64,000 bases of DNA from Pseudomonas wuhanensis (GTDB lineage Bacteria > Pseudomonadota > Gammaproteobacteria > Pseudomonadales > Pseudomonadaceae), in the NCBI RefSeq assembly GCF_030687395.1, contig NZ_CP117430.1, forward strand, positions 1,240,001 to 1,304,000. Direction: 5' to 3'. A program made the translations under genes and the position numbers. The notes under the pieces were generated by a model that had not been told where the DNA came from, did not search any database, and worked only from the letters and a program-made list of their open reading frames with translations. Shown here one piece after another: positions 1-10,763 of this stretch. Position 1 is the first letter of the stretch. The number at the start of each line of letters is the position of its first letter.

Positions 1-170
1 TGAGCCAAGAGGATTTGTAGGGCTCCCTCCTCATCATCAGCCCTCTTCACTTCTTCGATCGGGGCTGAGCGAAGTTCCCTCGTCAGCGTCCTCAGGTCCG
101 GCAATGCAAGATCGATCCAAGTCTGTTGGCCTGTTGCTTCTTTTATCAATGGCGCAACATTCACGAGCAT
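1..170 (-). CDS. Unrecognised protein, N-terminal part (cut by window edge)
   Basis: A minus-strand reading frame starts at an ATG at 168-170 and stays open to base 1, giving 56 complete codons. The peptide begins MLVNVAPLIKEATGQQ and continues as a charged, leucine-rich, probably helical sequence (LPDLRTLTREL, then EEVKRADDEEGAL). An AAGGA ribosome binding site lies about 9 bases upstream of the ATG, and an in-frame stop lies upstream near 224. I do not recognise the family. The surrounding 170-300 stretch is richer in A+T than the rest of the window, so it may be accessory DNA. The C-terminus is outside the window, and chance openness cannot be excluded. Confidence 0.4.
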   Translation of the reverse strand, partial: MLVNVAPLIKEATGQQTWIDLALPDLRTLTRELRSAPIEEVKRADDEEGALQILLA

Positions 171-459
171 GTGCAGCGATCCTTCGTTGTTTTCATTATT
201 TGTCGCAATGTTACCTTGTGATCAGGGAGGGCTCAGACCGAAGAAAACGTTTTTCCATGTCGAAAGGTAACGACGTTTGCGAGATTGGAGCGCTGGCTAC
301 CACTTCAGCCCGAGGGGCCTGGTTGAAGTAGTCCGATAGCCGAGGTGTATGGACACTTGATGGATTGAAAGACGATCAAGTGGAAATGAATGACTTAGAA
401 AACACTGCGGCCTGTGCATTTAAAGGGCTGTAGTCATAATTAAAAATGAGGCTTACGTA
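171..459. other. Intergenic region left of the GST gene
   Basis: This 289-bp stretch lies between two divergent starts. An ORF on the plus strand (104-331) has no recognisable family and overlaps the better-looking minus-strand frame, so I do not call it. A CATAAT at 435-440 could be the -10 box of the downstream gene, without a convincing -35. No repeat or RNA gene is visible. Confidence 0.4.
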
Positions 460-1395
460 ATGTCCGAGTTGATTCTTCATCACTACCCGACGTCCCCTTT
501 CGCCGAAAAGGCCCGCCTGCTGCTGGGCTTCAAAGGGCTGTCCTGGCGCTCGGTGAACATCTCGCCAGTGATGCCCAAACCCGATCTGACAGCGCTGACC
601 GGCGGCTACCGCAAGACGCCGGTATTGCAGGTGGGGGCTGATGTCTATTGCGACACCGCGTTGATGGCTCGTCGTCTGGAGCAGGAAAAAGCCTTGCCGG
701 CGTTCTTCCCGGAAGGCCAGGAAATGATCACCGCAACCTTCGCTGCATGGGTTGACTCGGTGGTGTTCCAGCATGCGGTCAGCCTGGTGTTTCAACCTGC
801 ATCGGTGGCGGTGCGCTTTGGCAAGTTGTCGCCGGAAGCGATCAAGGGGTTCCTGGCCGATCGCGCCGGTTTGTTCAGCGGTGGCAGCGCTACACGGTTG
901 TCCGCCGAGCAGGCTCGGCATCAGTGGCCAACGATCATGGCGCGTCTGGAGCAGCAGCTTCAGCGCGAACAGGGTGACTTCCTGTTCGGCGAGCCGTCGA
1001 TTGCCGACTTTGCCCTGGCCCATTCACTGTGGTTCCTCAAAGCAACGCACGTGACGTCACCGTTGGTGGATGCTTATCCGGCCGTGTCGGCATGGTTTGG
1101 CCGGGTGATGGGCTTTGGTCATGGCGCGTTCAGCGAGATGACTTCTGAGGAAGCGCTTGAAGTCGCGCGCAACGCCACGCCAGCTGCGTTGCCGGATGAG
1201 CAGTTTGATGAGCCGAACGGGTTCGAGGTTGGCCAGCAGGTGGTGGTCGCCGCGACCGATTATGGCGTTGATCCAGTGGCGGGAGAGTTGCTGTTTGCGG
1301 GCAGCGAGGAATTGATTTTGCGTCGCGAAGACGAGCGGGTTGGCGTGGTGCATGTGCACTTTCCGCGGTTCGGGTTTCGTATCGAAGCGCAGTAG
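460..1395 (+). CDS. Glutathione S-transferase family protein
   Basis: A 311-residue protein with an N-terminal thioredoxin-like GST domain (about 1-80: YPTSPFAEKARLLL, the cis-proline segment KTPVLQ, then DTALMARRLE for glutathione contact). An all-helical GST C-terminal domain follows (about 90-215). The last ~80 residues are a short beta-rich extension (VVVAATDYGVDP...VHFPRFGFRIE) not present in classical GSTs. It is probably a cytosolic thiol or glutathione-conjugating enzyme, but the substrate cannot be read from sequence. GAGG lies 8 bases before the ATG. It is a single gene, followed by a REP pair. Confidence 0.85.
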   Translation: MSELILHHYPTSPFAEKARLLLGFKGLSWRSVNISPVMPKPDLTALTGGYRKTPVLQVGADVYCDTALMARRLEQEKALPAFFPEGQEMITATFAAWVDSVVFQHAVSLVFQPASVAVRFGKLSPEAIKGFLADRAGLFSGGSATRLSAEQARHQWPTIMARLEQQLQREQGDFLFGEPSIADFALAHSLWFLKATHVTSPLVDAYPAVSAWFGRVMGFGHGAFSEMTSEEALEVARNATPAALPDEQFDEPNGFEVGQQVVVAATDYGVDPVAGELLFAGSEELILRREDERVGVVHVHFPRFGFRIEAQ

Positions 1396-1430
1396 ACGCT
1401 AACCACTGATTTTCTGGTCATGCACTAACC

Positions 1431-1534
1431 TGTGGGAGCTGGCTTGTCGGATCGCCGCACCGCTGCGATGAGGTCAGCCCAGCAATATTGATGTTGCCTG
1501 ACACTCCGCTATCACAGGCAAGCCAGCTCCCACA
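1431..1534. repeat. Pseudomonas REP pair
   Basis: Two inverted 16-bp arms (TGTGGGAGCTGGCTTG at 1431-1446 and its complement at 1519-1534) flank a ~70-bp spacer. The arrangement is that of paired Pseudomonas REP sequences in the gap between two convergent genes. The arms are variants (AGCTGG for AGCGGG) of the core seen elsewhere in the window. Confidence 0.8.
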
Positions 1535-1557
1535 AAGGACGGGGTCGGCCTGAAAAG

Positions 1558-1908
1558 CTATTTCAACGCCGCAAGCACCTTGTCCGGGTCATACCCGCGT
1601 ATCAACGTTCCGTTCACATCGATCAGCGGAATCCCGCGTCCTCCCAGCGCCTCATAGGCTTTACGCGCCTGGGTATCTTTCTCGATATCGAATTCCTTGT
1701 ACGCAATGCCCTTCTGATCGAGAAAGCGCCGGGTCAGCTTGCAGTAGCCGCACCATTCGGTGGTGTAGAGCACGACGTTGGCCTTGGCCTGGGTCTGCTC
1801 GGACACCACCTGCGAGGGATGAAACACCCGCTCGATCTTGCCCCAGTTCTGGTAAACCACGACCACCAGCAGGATCAGCAGGAATTTTTTCAACACGCCG
1901 CCGAGCAT
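1558..1908 (-). CDS. Membrane-anchored glutaredoxin family protein
   Basis: A 116-residue protein with one N-terminal membrane segment (residues 6-20, KKFLLILLVVVVYQN) followed by a glutaredoxin/thioredoxin fold. The redox motif is CGYC in TTEWCGYCK (about residues 53-56), and the glutaredoxin features GIPLIDVNG (cis-Pro) and IRGYDPDKV are present. The orientation of the domain (cytoplasm or periplasm) is not decided by sequence. It most likely reduces or scrambles protein disulfides near the membrane. Its ATG overlaps the stop of yejK (TGATG), so the two are translationally coupled in that order. Confidence 0.85.
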   Translation of the reverse strand: MLGGVLKKFLLILLVVVVYQNWGKIERVFHPSQVVSEQTQAKANVVLYTTEWCGYCKLTRRFLDQKGIAYKEFDIEKDTQARKAYEALGGRGIPLIDVNGTLIRGYDPDKVLAALK

Positions 1909-2912
1909 CAGTTGCGTCGCTTGAGCTGGTCGGTCAATTGGGTCGGCAGGCCTTTGATGATCAGCGTACCGGCCTCTTCGTCGTATTCGATCTTCGAGCC
2001 CAGCAGGTGCGCTTCGAAGCTGATGGATAAGCCCTCGGCGCGGCCGGTGAAGCGGCGGAACTGGTTCAGGGTGCGCTTATCCGCCGGGATCTCAGGCGAC
2101 AGGCCATAGTCCTTGTTGCGGATGTGATCGTAGAACGCTTTCGGGCGTTCTTCGTCGATCAGCTCGGACAATTCTTCCAGGCCCATGGGCTCGCCCATTT
2201 TTGCCTGGCTGCTGGCGTAATCCACCAAGGTCTTGGTCTTCTCGCGTGCGGACTCTTCCGGCAGGTCTTCGCTTTCGACGAAGTCACTGAAGGCCTTGAG
2301 CAGGGTGCGGGTTTCGCCGGGGCCGTCGACGCCTTCCTGGCAGCCGATGAAGTCACGGAAGTACTCCGAAACCTTTTTGCCGTTCTTGCCTTTGATGAAC
2401 GAGATGTACTGCTTGGACTGTTTGTTGTTCTGCCACTCGGAGACGTTGATCCGCGCTGCCAGGTGCAACTGGCCAAGGTCCAGGTGTCGCGAAGGGGTCA
2501 CGTCCAGCTGATCGGTCACTGCCACGCCTTCGCTGTGGTGCAGCAGGGCGATGGCCAGGTAATCGGTCATGCCCTGCTGGTAATGAGCAAACAGCACGTG
2601 GCCGCCCACAGAGAGGTTCGACTCTTCCATCAGCTTCTGCAGATGTTCCACCGCCACTCGGCTGAAGGCTGTGAAGTCCTTACCGCCGTCGAGGTATTCC
2701 TTCAGCCAGCCGCTGAACGGATGCGCCCCGGACTCGGCATGGAAGAAACCCCAGGCCTTGCCTTGTTTGGCGTTGTAGCTCTCGTTGAGGTCGGCAAGCA
2801 TGTACTCGATGGCGCTGGACTCAGCCAGTTCGGAATCGCGGGCATGAAGAACTGCGGGTGTGCCGTCGGGTTTTTTGTCGATCAGGTGGACGATGCAATG
2901 ACGGATCGGCAT
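1908..2912 (-). CDS. yejK: Nucleoid-associated protein YejK
   Basis: A 334-residue protein of the YejK/NdpA (37-kDa nucleoid-associated protein) family, full length. The family start [17 protein letters not shown] is present, as are the internal [22 protein letters not shown] and the FIGCQEG segment. YejK proteins copurify with the bacterial nucleoid, and E. coli YejK binds topoisomerase IV and gyrase. It is divergent from the HU gene hupN across a 397-bp spacer and is followed without a gap by the glutaredoxin gene. Confidence 0.93.
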   Translation of the reverse strand: MPIRHCIVHLIDKKPDGTPAVLHARDSELAESSAIEYMLADLNESYNAKQGKAWGFFHAESGAHPFSGWLKEYLDGGKDFTAFSRVAVEHLQKLMEESNLSVGGHVLFAHYQQGMTDYLAIALLHHSEGVAVTDQLDVTPSRHLDLGQLHLAARINVSEWQNNKQSKQYISFIKGKNGKKVSEYFRDFIGCQEGVDGPGETRTLLKAFSDFVESEDLPEESAREKTKTLVDYASSQAKMGEPMGLEELSELIDEERPKAFYDHIRNKDYGLSPEIPADKRTLNQFRRFTGRAEGLSISFEAHLLGSKIEYDEEAGTLIIKGLPTQLTDQLKRRN

Positions 2913-3309
2913 GGGCTTCTCGGCTGATTGAAGAGAGGAGGGCGTGCTCCCCCGAAAAAGCGCTCAGTGTACCGCAACCACTGGTTTTGGCGTGGTGCCG
3001 GGGGGCAATTTGCAGCTGTCCGCCGGCCCTTATGCAGTTTTTTGCCAATTTAGAGCAATAAAGCTGACCAAATGGGTAGCTAGAGGCGGATATTTCCCCG
3101 TCTCTGTGCTAGTTTTGCCCGGTCTTACGCGAAGTCACTGCGTTAAGCGTGCATTCAGCATTTGTCAGGTCGAACCAAACCCTGATTTCGGTATCTATAA
3201 CCCCGACTCGTCGTGGTTATGGCCGAGGGTGCCAGATCCAGAAGATCGGGCTCGATGGCTGACACTGCACTCTGCAATCCATATGAATTTGATAGGGAAG
3301 GAACATTAC
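2913..3309. other. Divergent yejK/hupN upstream region
   Basis: A 397-bp non-coding spacer that must contain the promoters of two nucleoid-protein genes. A reading frame joined in frame to hupN is open from 2944, but its sequence resembles no HU family member and has no ribosome site, so I treat it as leader. No confident promoter or repeat could be placed by eye. Confidence 0.4.
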
Positions 3310-3591
3310 ATGGCTCTTACTAAAGACCAACTGATCGCCGACATCGCTGAAGCTATCGACGCGCCAAAAACCACCGCGCGTAACGCTCTGGACCAACTGG
3401 GCCAAATCGTTGCTGATCAGCTGGAAAACGGCGGCGAAATCACCCTGCCAGGTATCGGCAAGCTGAAAGTGACTGAGCGTCCTGCCCGTACCGGCCGCAA
3501 CCCTTCGACTGGCGCTGCCATCGAAATCGCTGCCAAGAAAGTTATCAAGCTGGTTGTGGCCAAAGGCCTGACCGACGCTGTTAACAAGTAA
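3310..3591 (+). CDS. hupN: HU family DNA-binding protein HupN
   Basis: A 93-residue histone-like HU protein: an N-terminal helix pair (MALTKDQLIADIAEAIDAPK), a beta-arm with the DNA-intercalating proline in TERPARTGRNPSTG, and a C-terminal helix. The sequence corresponds to the third HU paralogue of Pseudomonas (HupN of P. putida) rather than HupA or HupB. It bends and compacts DNA, probably as homo- or heterodimers with the other HU chains. The ATG at 3310 is chosen over upstream in-frame codons because AAGGAA stands 7 bases before it and the protein then matches HU length. A strong terminator follows. Confidence 0.95.
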   Translation: MALTKDQLIADIAEAIDAPKTTARNALDQLGQIVADQLENGGEITLPGIGKLKVTERPARTGRNPSTGAAIEIAAKKVIKLVVAKGLTDAVNK

Positions 3592-3599
3592 GACTTGTT

Positions 3600-3642
3600 A
3601 AAAAAAACCGTGCTCCGGAGCAATCCGGGCACGGTTTTTTTG
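3600..3642 (+). terminator. Rho-independent terminator of hupN
   Basis: A-rich AAAAAACCGTGC and its complement GCACGGTTTTTT flank a short internal TCCGG/CCGGA stem, and the 3' arm ends in seven Ts. The hairpin begins 8 bases after the hupN stop. Confidence 0.92.
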
Positions 3643-3685
3643 TGTCTGCGATTTAGCGATTGACCTGCAAAACCGCTGAACCAAT

Positions 3686-3711
3686 GTGGGAGCGAGCAAG
3701 CCCACTCCCAC
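3686..3711. repeat. Collapsed or degenerate REP half
   Basis: GTGGGAG and CTCCCAC form the ends of a short hairpin around CGAGCAAGCCCA, which looks like a REP pair whose spacer was lost. It sits between the hupN terminator and the end of rlmF. Confidence 0.5.
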
Positions 3712-3735
3712 CGTTGATCTGCGCCGGTCAGTTAC

Positions 3736-4758
3736 TCAGCTTTTACGCGCCCAGCGTTCGCGCCAGACCTGCTGTTCGGATTTGGTCTGGAAGGTCCAGG
3801 CGACGAAGCGACTTTGCTTCTGGCCCTGGGACATTTCCACGACCTGGCTTTCCAATACGCCGGCCTTTTTCAGCGCCGTCTGGATCGCCGGCAGGTTTGA
3901 GGCTTTCGAGACCAGGGTGCTGAACCAAAGCACCTTGTGTTGAAAGTGCGCGCTTTCGGCGATCAGTTGCGTCACAAACCGTGCTTCGCCACCTTCACAC
4001 CACAGTTCGGCGGACTGGCCGCCAAAGTTCAGCACCGGCAGTTTGCGTTTCGGGTCGGCGCGGCCCAAGGCGCGCCACTTACGCTCGCTGCCCTTGGTGG
4101 CCTCATCCATCGAGGCGTGGAACGGCGGGTTGCACATGGTCAGGTCAAAGCGTTCGCCGGGTTCGAGCAGGCCCAGCAGAATGTGCTTGGGATTGCTTTG
4201 CTGGCGCAGCTGGATGGCCTTGTTCAGCCCGTTGGACTGCACGATGGCTTTAGCGGCAGCCACGGCCGTCGGGTCGATTTCCGAGCCGAGGAAGTGCCAG
4301 CGGTAGTCGCTGTAGCCGATCAACGGATAGACGCAGTTGGCGCCCATGCCGATATCGAGCACCTTGACCGGCGCACCACGAGGGATCTCGCCGTCGTTGA
4401 CGCTGGCCAGCAGGTCGGCCAGGAAGTGCACGTAGTCGGCACGGCCCGGAACTGGCGGGCACAGGTAATCGGCCGGGATGTCCCAATGGGCGATGCCGTA
4501 GAACGACTTGAGCAGCGCCCGGTTGAACACCCGAACCGCGTCCGGGCTGGCGAAGTCGATGCTTTCCTTGCCATACGGGTTGATGATCACGAACTGCGCC
4601 AGTTCCGGCGTTGTTTTGATCAGCGCCGGGAAGTCATAACGACCCTGGTGGCGATTGCGCGGATGCAGGCTTGCTTTCTCGCGGGGTTCCACGGCTTTGG
4701 CCGGGGTAGCGGAGTCAGGCTTCTTGCGCGCAGGTCTTGGTGTGCGGGGGGCGTTCAT
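3736..4758 (-). CDS. rlmF: 23S rRNA (adenine-1618-N6)-methyltransferase RlmF
   Basis: A 340-residue SAM-dependent methyltransferase that forms m6A1618 in 23S rRNA. Visible features are [12 protein letters not shown] near the start, the Rossmann SAM-binding segment [16 protein letters not shown], and the adenine-N6 methylase catalytic motif NPPFH in [14 protein letters not shown]. The start [13 protein letters not shown] (ATG at 4758) is preferred to the in-frame ATG 69 bases upstream because the basic N-terminus resembles family members. Neither start has a good Shine-Dalgarno sequence. It is monocistronic. Confidence 0.93.
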   Translation of the reverse strand: MNAPRTPRPARKKPDSATPAKAVEPREKASLHPRNRHQGRYDFPALIKTTPELAQFVIINPYGKESIDFASPDAVRVFNRALLKSFYGIAHWDIPADYLCPPVPGRADYVHFLADLLASVNDGEIPRGAPVKVLDIGMGANCVYPLIGYSDYRWHFLGSEIDPTAVAAAKAIVQSNGLNKAIQLRQQSNPKHILLGLLEPGERFDLTMCNPPFHASMDEATKGSERKWRALGRADPKRKLPVLNFGGQSAELWCEGGEARFVTQLIAESAHFQHKVLWFSTLVSKASNLPAIQTALKKAGVLESQVVEMSQGQKQSRFVAWTFQTKSEQQVWRERWARKS

Positions 4759-4850
4759 GGGCGTTGTCGATTCGGGTATGGCTAAAAGTGGCGGGTATTG
4801 TCCCACATCCAGGCGTTGTGAATGCAATTGTGAAGATCAGCACGAATCCC

Positions 4851-4939
4851 TGTGGGAGCGGGCTTGCCCGCGATGGCGATCTGTCAGTCACATCAATGTT
4901 GAATATGAGGGCCTCATCGCGGGCAAGCCCGCTCCCACA
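4851..4939. repeat. Pseudomonas REP pair
   Basis: Two perfect 25-bp inverted arms (beginning TGTGGGAGCGGGCTTGCCCG at 4851 and its complement ending 4939) face each other across a 39-bp spacer between rlmF and valS. Confidence 0.93.
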
Positions 4940-4974
4940 GGGTGTTGTGGTGTTTGTGGGCAAGTGGCGGGCAT

Positions 4975-5008
4975 AAAAAAGGGAGGCCGTTGCGGGCCTC
5001 CCTTTTTC
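4975..5008 (-). terminator. Rho-independent terminator of valS
   Basis: GGGAGGCC and GGCCTCCC flank a 6-base loop, with A6 on one side and T5 on the other. It lies 15 bases beyond the valS stop and could work in both directions. Confidence 0.9.
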
Positions 5009-5022
5009 ATTGCGATTTACCG

Positions 5023-7869
5023 TTACAGGCTGGCAATCCGCGCATGCTGCTCGGCCAGCTTGCCCAAAGCCTGTTCAGCTTCAGCCAGTTTGGCGCGTTC
5101 CTTCTCGATGACTTCGGCCGGGGCCTTGTCGACGAAACCGGCGTTGGACAGCTTGCCGCCGACCCGCTGAACTTCACCCTGCAGACGCAGGATTTCCTTG
5201 TCCAGGCGAGCCAGTTCGGCGTCCTTGTCGATCAGGCCGGCCATCGGTACCAGCACTTCCATCTCGCCAACCAGAGCGGTGGCGGACAGCGGTGCTTCTT
5301 CGCCAGCCTTCAGAACGGTGATCGATTCCAGACGCGCCAGCTTCTTCAGCAGCGCTTCGTTCTCGGTCAGGCGGCGCTGGTCTTCAGCGCTGACGTTCTT
5401 CAGGTAGATCGGCAGTGGCTTGCCCGGACCGATGTTCATTTCGCCACGGATGTTACGCGTGCCGAGCATCAGGCCCTTGAGCCATTCGATATCGTCTTCG
5501 GCGCCCTGATCGATGCGTGCTTCGTTGGCCACTGGCCAAGGTTGCAGCATGATCGTCTTGCCTTCGATACCGGCCAGCGGCGCGACGCGCTGCCAGATTT
5601 CTTCGGTGATGAACGGCATGAACGGGTGGGCCAGACGCAACGCGACTTCCAGCACTCGAACCAGCGTGCGACGGGTGCCGCGCTGACGTTCAACCGGTGC
5701 ATTTTCGTCCCACAGCACAGGCTTGGACAGTTCCAGGTACCAGTCGCAATACTGGTTCCAGATGAACTCGTACAAGGCTTGTGCCGCCAGGTCGAAACGG
5801 AACTGGTCGAGCTGACGAGTCACTTCGGCTTCAGTGCGTTGCAGCTGCGAAATGATCCAGCGATCCGCCAAGGACAGCTCGTAGGCTTCGCCGTTCTGAC
5901 CGCAGTCTTCGCCTTTGTCCAGCACGTAGCGCGCAGCGTTCCAGATCTTGTTGCAGAAGTTGCGATAGCCTTCGACGCGGCCCATGTCGAACTTGATGTC
6001 ACGACCGGTCGACGCCAGCGAGCAGAACGTGAAGCGCAGGGCATCGGTGCCGTAGCTGGCGATGCCGTCGGCGAACTCGTCGCGGGTCTGCTTCTCGATC
6101 TTCTTCGCCAGTTTTGGCTGCATCATGCCGGAGGTGCGTTTCTGCACCAGCTCTTCCAGCTCGATGCCGTCGATGATGTCCAGCGGGTCCAGGACGTTGC
6201 CCTTGGACTTGGACATTTTCTGACCCTGGCCATCACGCACCAGACCGTGCACGTAAACGGTCTTGAACGGAACCTGCGGCGTGCCGTCTTCGTTTTTCAC
6301 CAAGTGCATGGTGAGCATGATCATCCGGGCAACCCAGAAGAAAATGATGTCGAAACCGGTCACCAGCACATCGGTGGAGTGGAATTTCTTCAGGAACTCG
6401 GTCTGCTCCGGCCAGCCGAGTGTGGAGAAAGTCCACAGGCCCGAACTGAACCAGGTGTCGAGAACGTCGTTGTCCTGTTGCAGCGCAACGTCCGGGCCGA
6501 GGTTGTTCTTGGCACGCACTTCGGCTTCGTCGCGACCGACATAGACCTTGCCCGACTCGTCGTACCAGGCCGGAATCCGGTGGCCCCACCACAGCTGACG
6601 GCTGATGCACCAATCCTGGATGTCGCGCATCCACGAGAAGTACATGTTTTCGTATTGCTTGGGCACGAACTGAATGCGGCCGTCTTCAACCGCAGCGATG
6701 GCAGGCTCGGCCAATGGCTTGGTGGACACGTACCACTGGTCGGTCAGCCACGGCTCGATGATGGTGCCGGAGCGGTCGCCTTTCGGTACTTTCAGGGCGT
6801 GATCGTCGACGCTGACCAGCAGGCCGGCCGCTTCGAACGCCGCCACGATTTCCTTGCGGGCCTGGAAGCGGTCGAGGCCGGCGTACTCGGCCGGGATCTT
6901 GCCGTCGATGCTTTCGTTCAGCGTGCCGTCAAGGTTGAACACCTGGGCCGCAGGCAGAACATTGGCGTTTTTGTCGAAGATGTTCAGCAGTGGCAGGTTG
7001 TGGCGCTTGCCGACTTCGTAGTCGTTGAAATCGTGGGCCGGGGTGATTTTCACGCAACCGGTGCCGAATTCTGGATCGCAGTAATCGTCGGCGATGATCG
7101 GGATGCGGCGGCCAACCAGCGGCAGCTCGACAAATTTGCCGATCAGGGCTTTGTAGCGTTCATCGTTCGGGTTAACGGCCACGGCGGCATCGCCGAGCAT
7201 GGTTTCCGGACGCGTGGTCGCGACGATCAGGTAATCCTTGCCTTCAGCGGTTTTGGCGCCGTCGGCCAGCGGGTACTTCAGGTTCCACAGGAAGCCTTTT
7301 TCGTCGTGGTTTTCCACTTCGAGGTCGGAGATCGCCGTGTGCAGCTTGGTGTCCCAGTTGACCAGACGCTTGCCGCGGTAGATCAGACCGTCTTCGTGCA
7401 GGCGCACGAACGCTTCTTTCACCGCTTCCGAGAGGCCGTCGTCCATGGTGAAGCGCTCACGGCTCCAGTCCACGGACGAGCCGAGGCGGCGGATCTGGCG
7501 GCTGATGTTGCCACCGGACTGATCCTTCCACTCCCAGACTTTCTCGAGGAATTTTTCGCGGCCCAGATCATGGCGATTCTGGCCCTGGGCTTCGAGTTGA
7601 CGCTCCACCAGCATTTGCGTGGCGATACCGGCGTGGTCGGTGCCCGGCTGCCACAGGGTGTTGCGACCCTGCATGCGGCGGAAACGGATCAGGGCGTCCA
7701 TGATCGCGTTGTTGAAGCCGTGACCCATGTGCAGGCTGCCGGTGACGTTCGGCGGCGGGATCATGATGGTGTAGGACTCGCCCGCGCCTTGCGGGGCGAA
7801 GTAATTCTCAGACTCCCAGGTGTTGTACCAGGAAGTTTCAATGGCGTGCGGCTGGTAGGTCTTATCCAT
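5023..7869 (-). CDS. valS: Valyl-tRNA synthetase
   Basis: A 948-residue class I aminoacyl-tRNA synthetase of normal ValS length, which charges tRNA-Val in the cytoplasm. The HIGH signature appears as GSLHMGH (about residues 44-50) and the KMSKS loop as GQKMSKSKG (about 554-562). The inserted CP1 editing domain lies between them ([15 protein letters not shown]). A C-terminal coiled-coil arm (residues ~880-945, rich in E, K, L) contacts the tRNA. It begins [15 protein letters not shown] at ATG 7869. The terminator follows directly. Confidence 0.97.
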   Translation of the reverse strand: MDKTYQPHAIETSWYNTWESENYFAPQGAGESYTIMIPPPNVTGSLHMGHGFNNAIMDALIRFRRMQGRNTLWQPGTDHAGIATQMLVERQLEAQGQNRHDLGREKFLEKVWEWKDQSGGNISRQIRRLGSSVDWSRERFTMDDGLSEAVKEAFVRLHEDGLIYRGKRLVNWDTKLHTAISDLEVENHDEKGFLWNLKYPLADGAKTAEGKDYLIVATTRPETMLGDAAVAVNPNDERYKALIGKFVELPLVGRRIPIIADDYCDPEFGTGCVKITPAHDFNDYEVGKRHNLPLLNIFDKNANVLPAAQVFNLDGTLNESIDGKIPAEYAGLDRFQARKEIVAAFEAAGLLVSVDDHALKVPKGDRSGTIIEPWLTDQWYVSTKPLAEPAIAAVEDGRIQFVPKQYENMYFSWMRDIQDWCISRQLWWGHRIPAWYDESGKVYVGRDEAEVRAKNNLGPDVALQQDNDVLDTWFSSGLWTFSTLGWPEQTEFLKKFHSTDVLVTGFDIIFFWVARMIMLTMHLVKNEDGTPQVPFKTVYVHGLVRDGQGQKMSKSKGNVLDPLDIIDGIELEELVQKRTSGMMQPKLAKKIEKQTRDEFADGIASYGTDALRFTFCSLASTGRDIKFDMGRVEGYRNFCNKIWNAARYVLDKGEDCGQNGEAYELSLADRWIISQLQRTEAEVTRQLDQFRFDLAAQALYEFIWNQYCDWYLELSKPVLWDENAPVERQRGTRRTLVRVLEVALRLAHPFMPFITEEIWQRVAPLAGIEGKTIMLQPWPVANEARIDQGAEDDIEWLKGLMLGTRNIRGEMNIGPGKPLPIYLKNVSAEDQRRLTENEALLKKLARLESITVLKAGEEAPLSATALVGEMEVLVPMAGLIDKDAELARLDKEILRLQGEVQRVGGKLSNAGFVDKAPAEVIEKERAKLAEAEQALGKLAEQHARIASL

Positions 7870-7985
7870 GCGCGGCGGGACCCTATTGGCATTTATTCAG
7901 GAAAAGCCGGCAAGTATAGCGGGGCGTGGGGCGTAGGGCGAGCAGGTGCGGACAGGGCGCTTGATCAATTACAACGCAGATCAAA

Positions 7986-8071
7986 TGTGGGAGCGAGCCT
8001 GCTCGCGATGCAGGCGCCGCGGTCTATCAGGAAACCGAGGTGATGCTATCGCGAGCAGGCTCGCTCCCACA
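7986..8071. repeat. Pseudomonas REP pair
   Basis: Inverted 24-bp arms beginning TGTGGGAGCGAGCCTGCTCG (7986-8009) and ending 8071. This is the AGCGAGCCTGCTCGCG subtype, located between valS and the small gene upstream of it. Confidence 0.92.
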
Positions 8072-8083
8072 GGGGGTTGGTGT

Positions 8084-8479
8084 TTATTCGTACTGGCTCA
8101 ACAACCGTTCCATCCGCGCATCCAGACGGCGTTTGATTTCGGTTTCGATGTGCGGGGCGAAGTCGTCGATCACGTCTTGCATGATCAATAGCGCGGCGGC
8201 GCGCAGTTCGCTGTCCAGGTGCAGCAGGGCGTCGGGGCCTTTGCTGGCGGCAGGCGACGGTTGCGCGGCTGGGGCGGGTGGCGGTGGCGGTGGCGTTTCG
8301 ACCGGCTGAGGCGCATTGCCGACCGTGTCGAACAGCATGGGGATCTGTTCCTGATCACCTTCGATGACCGTGTCGGTCAGCAAGGGCGGTTGCAGGTTGT
8401 CATCGCCGAGCAACTGGCGGATCGACTCGAGGTCATCCAGCAGATGCGCGGAATTTTGCTGCGGTTTTGGAGTGTCCAT
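8084..8479 (-). CDS. Conserved protein of unknown function downstream of holC
   Basis: A 131-residue acidic protein without signal peptide. Residues 1-50 contain two LLDDL/LLGDD-type acidic leucine motifs (LLDDLESIRQLLGDD) and PPLLTDTV. A proline/alanine linker follows (PVETPPPPPPAPAAQPSP, about 60-80), then an amphipathic helix-rich C-terminus (LIMQDVIDDFAPHIETEIKRRL). I do not know a function. It lies 8 bases after the holC stop, so it is cotranscribed with the polymerase III chi subunit and upstream of valS. Confidence 0.75.
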   Translation of the reverse strand: MDTPKPQQNSAHLLDDLESIRQLLGDDNLQPPLLTDTVIEGDQEQIPMLFDTVGNAPQPVETPPPPPPAPAAQPSPAASKGPDALLHLDSELRAAALLIMQDVIDDFAPHIETEIKRRLDARMERLLSQYE

Positions 8480-8487
8480 CGGAATGC

Positions 8488-8916
8488 TCAGAGTCGCTGT
8501 AAACGGTGATCTTGCAGAGGATAGCCCTGTTCGCGGTAGAAACGGAAACTCTCACGCGCAGCCGAACGAATCGTCGGATCTTCCACCACCACTTCCGCCA
8601 CGCGGGCGAACTGTTTGGCAAATACCGGGACTTTCAGGTCGAGATTGACCAGCAGGTCCTGATGCTGACCGCAGTCATCGCCAAGACCCAGGACAATCAA
8701 ACCCTCCGGCTCGCTTTCGGCGGGACCGTGGGGCACGAAGCTTTCGCCCTTGAAGGCCCACAAACGCGCATCGAGGTCATCACGCTGGGCGGCATCGCTG
8801 CAGTGCAGGTAAATGCGATGGCCCATGCGCCAGGCTTTTTCGGTGAGCTTGCAGGCGAAATCCAGCCGTGCCGAAGGGTCGGCGCTGGGCAGGATATAGA
8901 AGTCGACTTTGGTCAT
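8488..8916 (-). CDS. holC: DNA polymerase III subunit chi
   Basis: A 142-residue HolC protein. Family features are the N-terminus TKVDFYILPS, the segment ACKLTEKAWRMGHRIYLHC and the LDARLWAFKGESFVPHG motif. Chi pairs with psi in the clamp-loader complex and binds SSB on the lagging strand. It lies between pepA and the small acidic gene in a minus-strand operon. The pepA-holC gap of 60 bases carries a strong hairpin. Confidence 0.94.
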   Translation of the reverse strand: MTKVDFYILPSADPSARLDFACKLTEKAWRMGHRIYLHCSDAAQRDDLDARLWAFKGESFVPHGPAESEPEGLIVLGLGDDCGQHQDLLVNLDLKVPVFAKQFARVAEVVVEDPTIRSAARESFRFYREQGYPLQDHRLQRL

Positions 8917-8929
8917 TGCGGTTCCTGAG

Positions 8930-8967
8930 CCCCGGGCGGCGCCACTGGGAAGTGGCGCCGCCCGGGG
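8930..8967 (-). other. Perfect 16-bp intercistronic hairpin between pepA and holC
   Basis: CCCCGGGCGGCGCCAC (8930-8945) and its exact complement (8952-8967) flank a 6-base loop. The stem is almost entirely G/C but lacks a T-run, so it is more likely an mRNA-stabilising or pausing element than a full terminator. Confidence 0.75.
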
Positions 8968-8976
8968 TCATCGGTT

Positions 8977-10482
<1,506 letters not shown>

Positions 10483-10763
10483 TTAATGGTCAAAGTGCGC
10501 GATGCGCAGAGGCATGCTTATAAGTAGAAAGACGCAGGTAGCAGTGCCCGTGACAAAGGCCGCAGTTTGAACCTCGCTACCGGCGCCTGACAACCCTCGG
10601 TCGTGCGAACTTCAGTGGTTCAGGTGTCTGCTTGAGCGTGCGCAGTGACAGGCGCACCCAATCACAGGATAATGCGCCATCTTTTTCGGCGGCTCTGCCC
10701 TGCGGGCCGACCGATACGTTTGTTTGTTTGGCCGCTTAGCCTGACAACCCTGGAGTGTCTGGT

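Noticed and set aside
104..331. 75-codon plus-strand ORF at the left edge
   Set aside because: It overlaps a better minus-strand candidate and shows no protein-like features or ribosome binding site.
4942..8043. 1033-codon plus-strand ORF opposite valS
   Set aside because: It is the antisense shadow of valS, whose signatures (HMGH, KMSKS) and length are certain. High GC keeps the opposite frame open.
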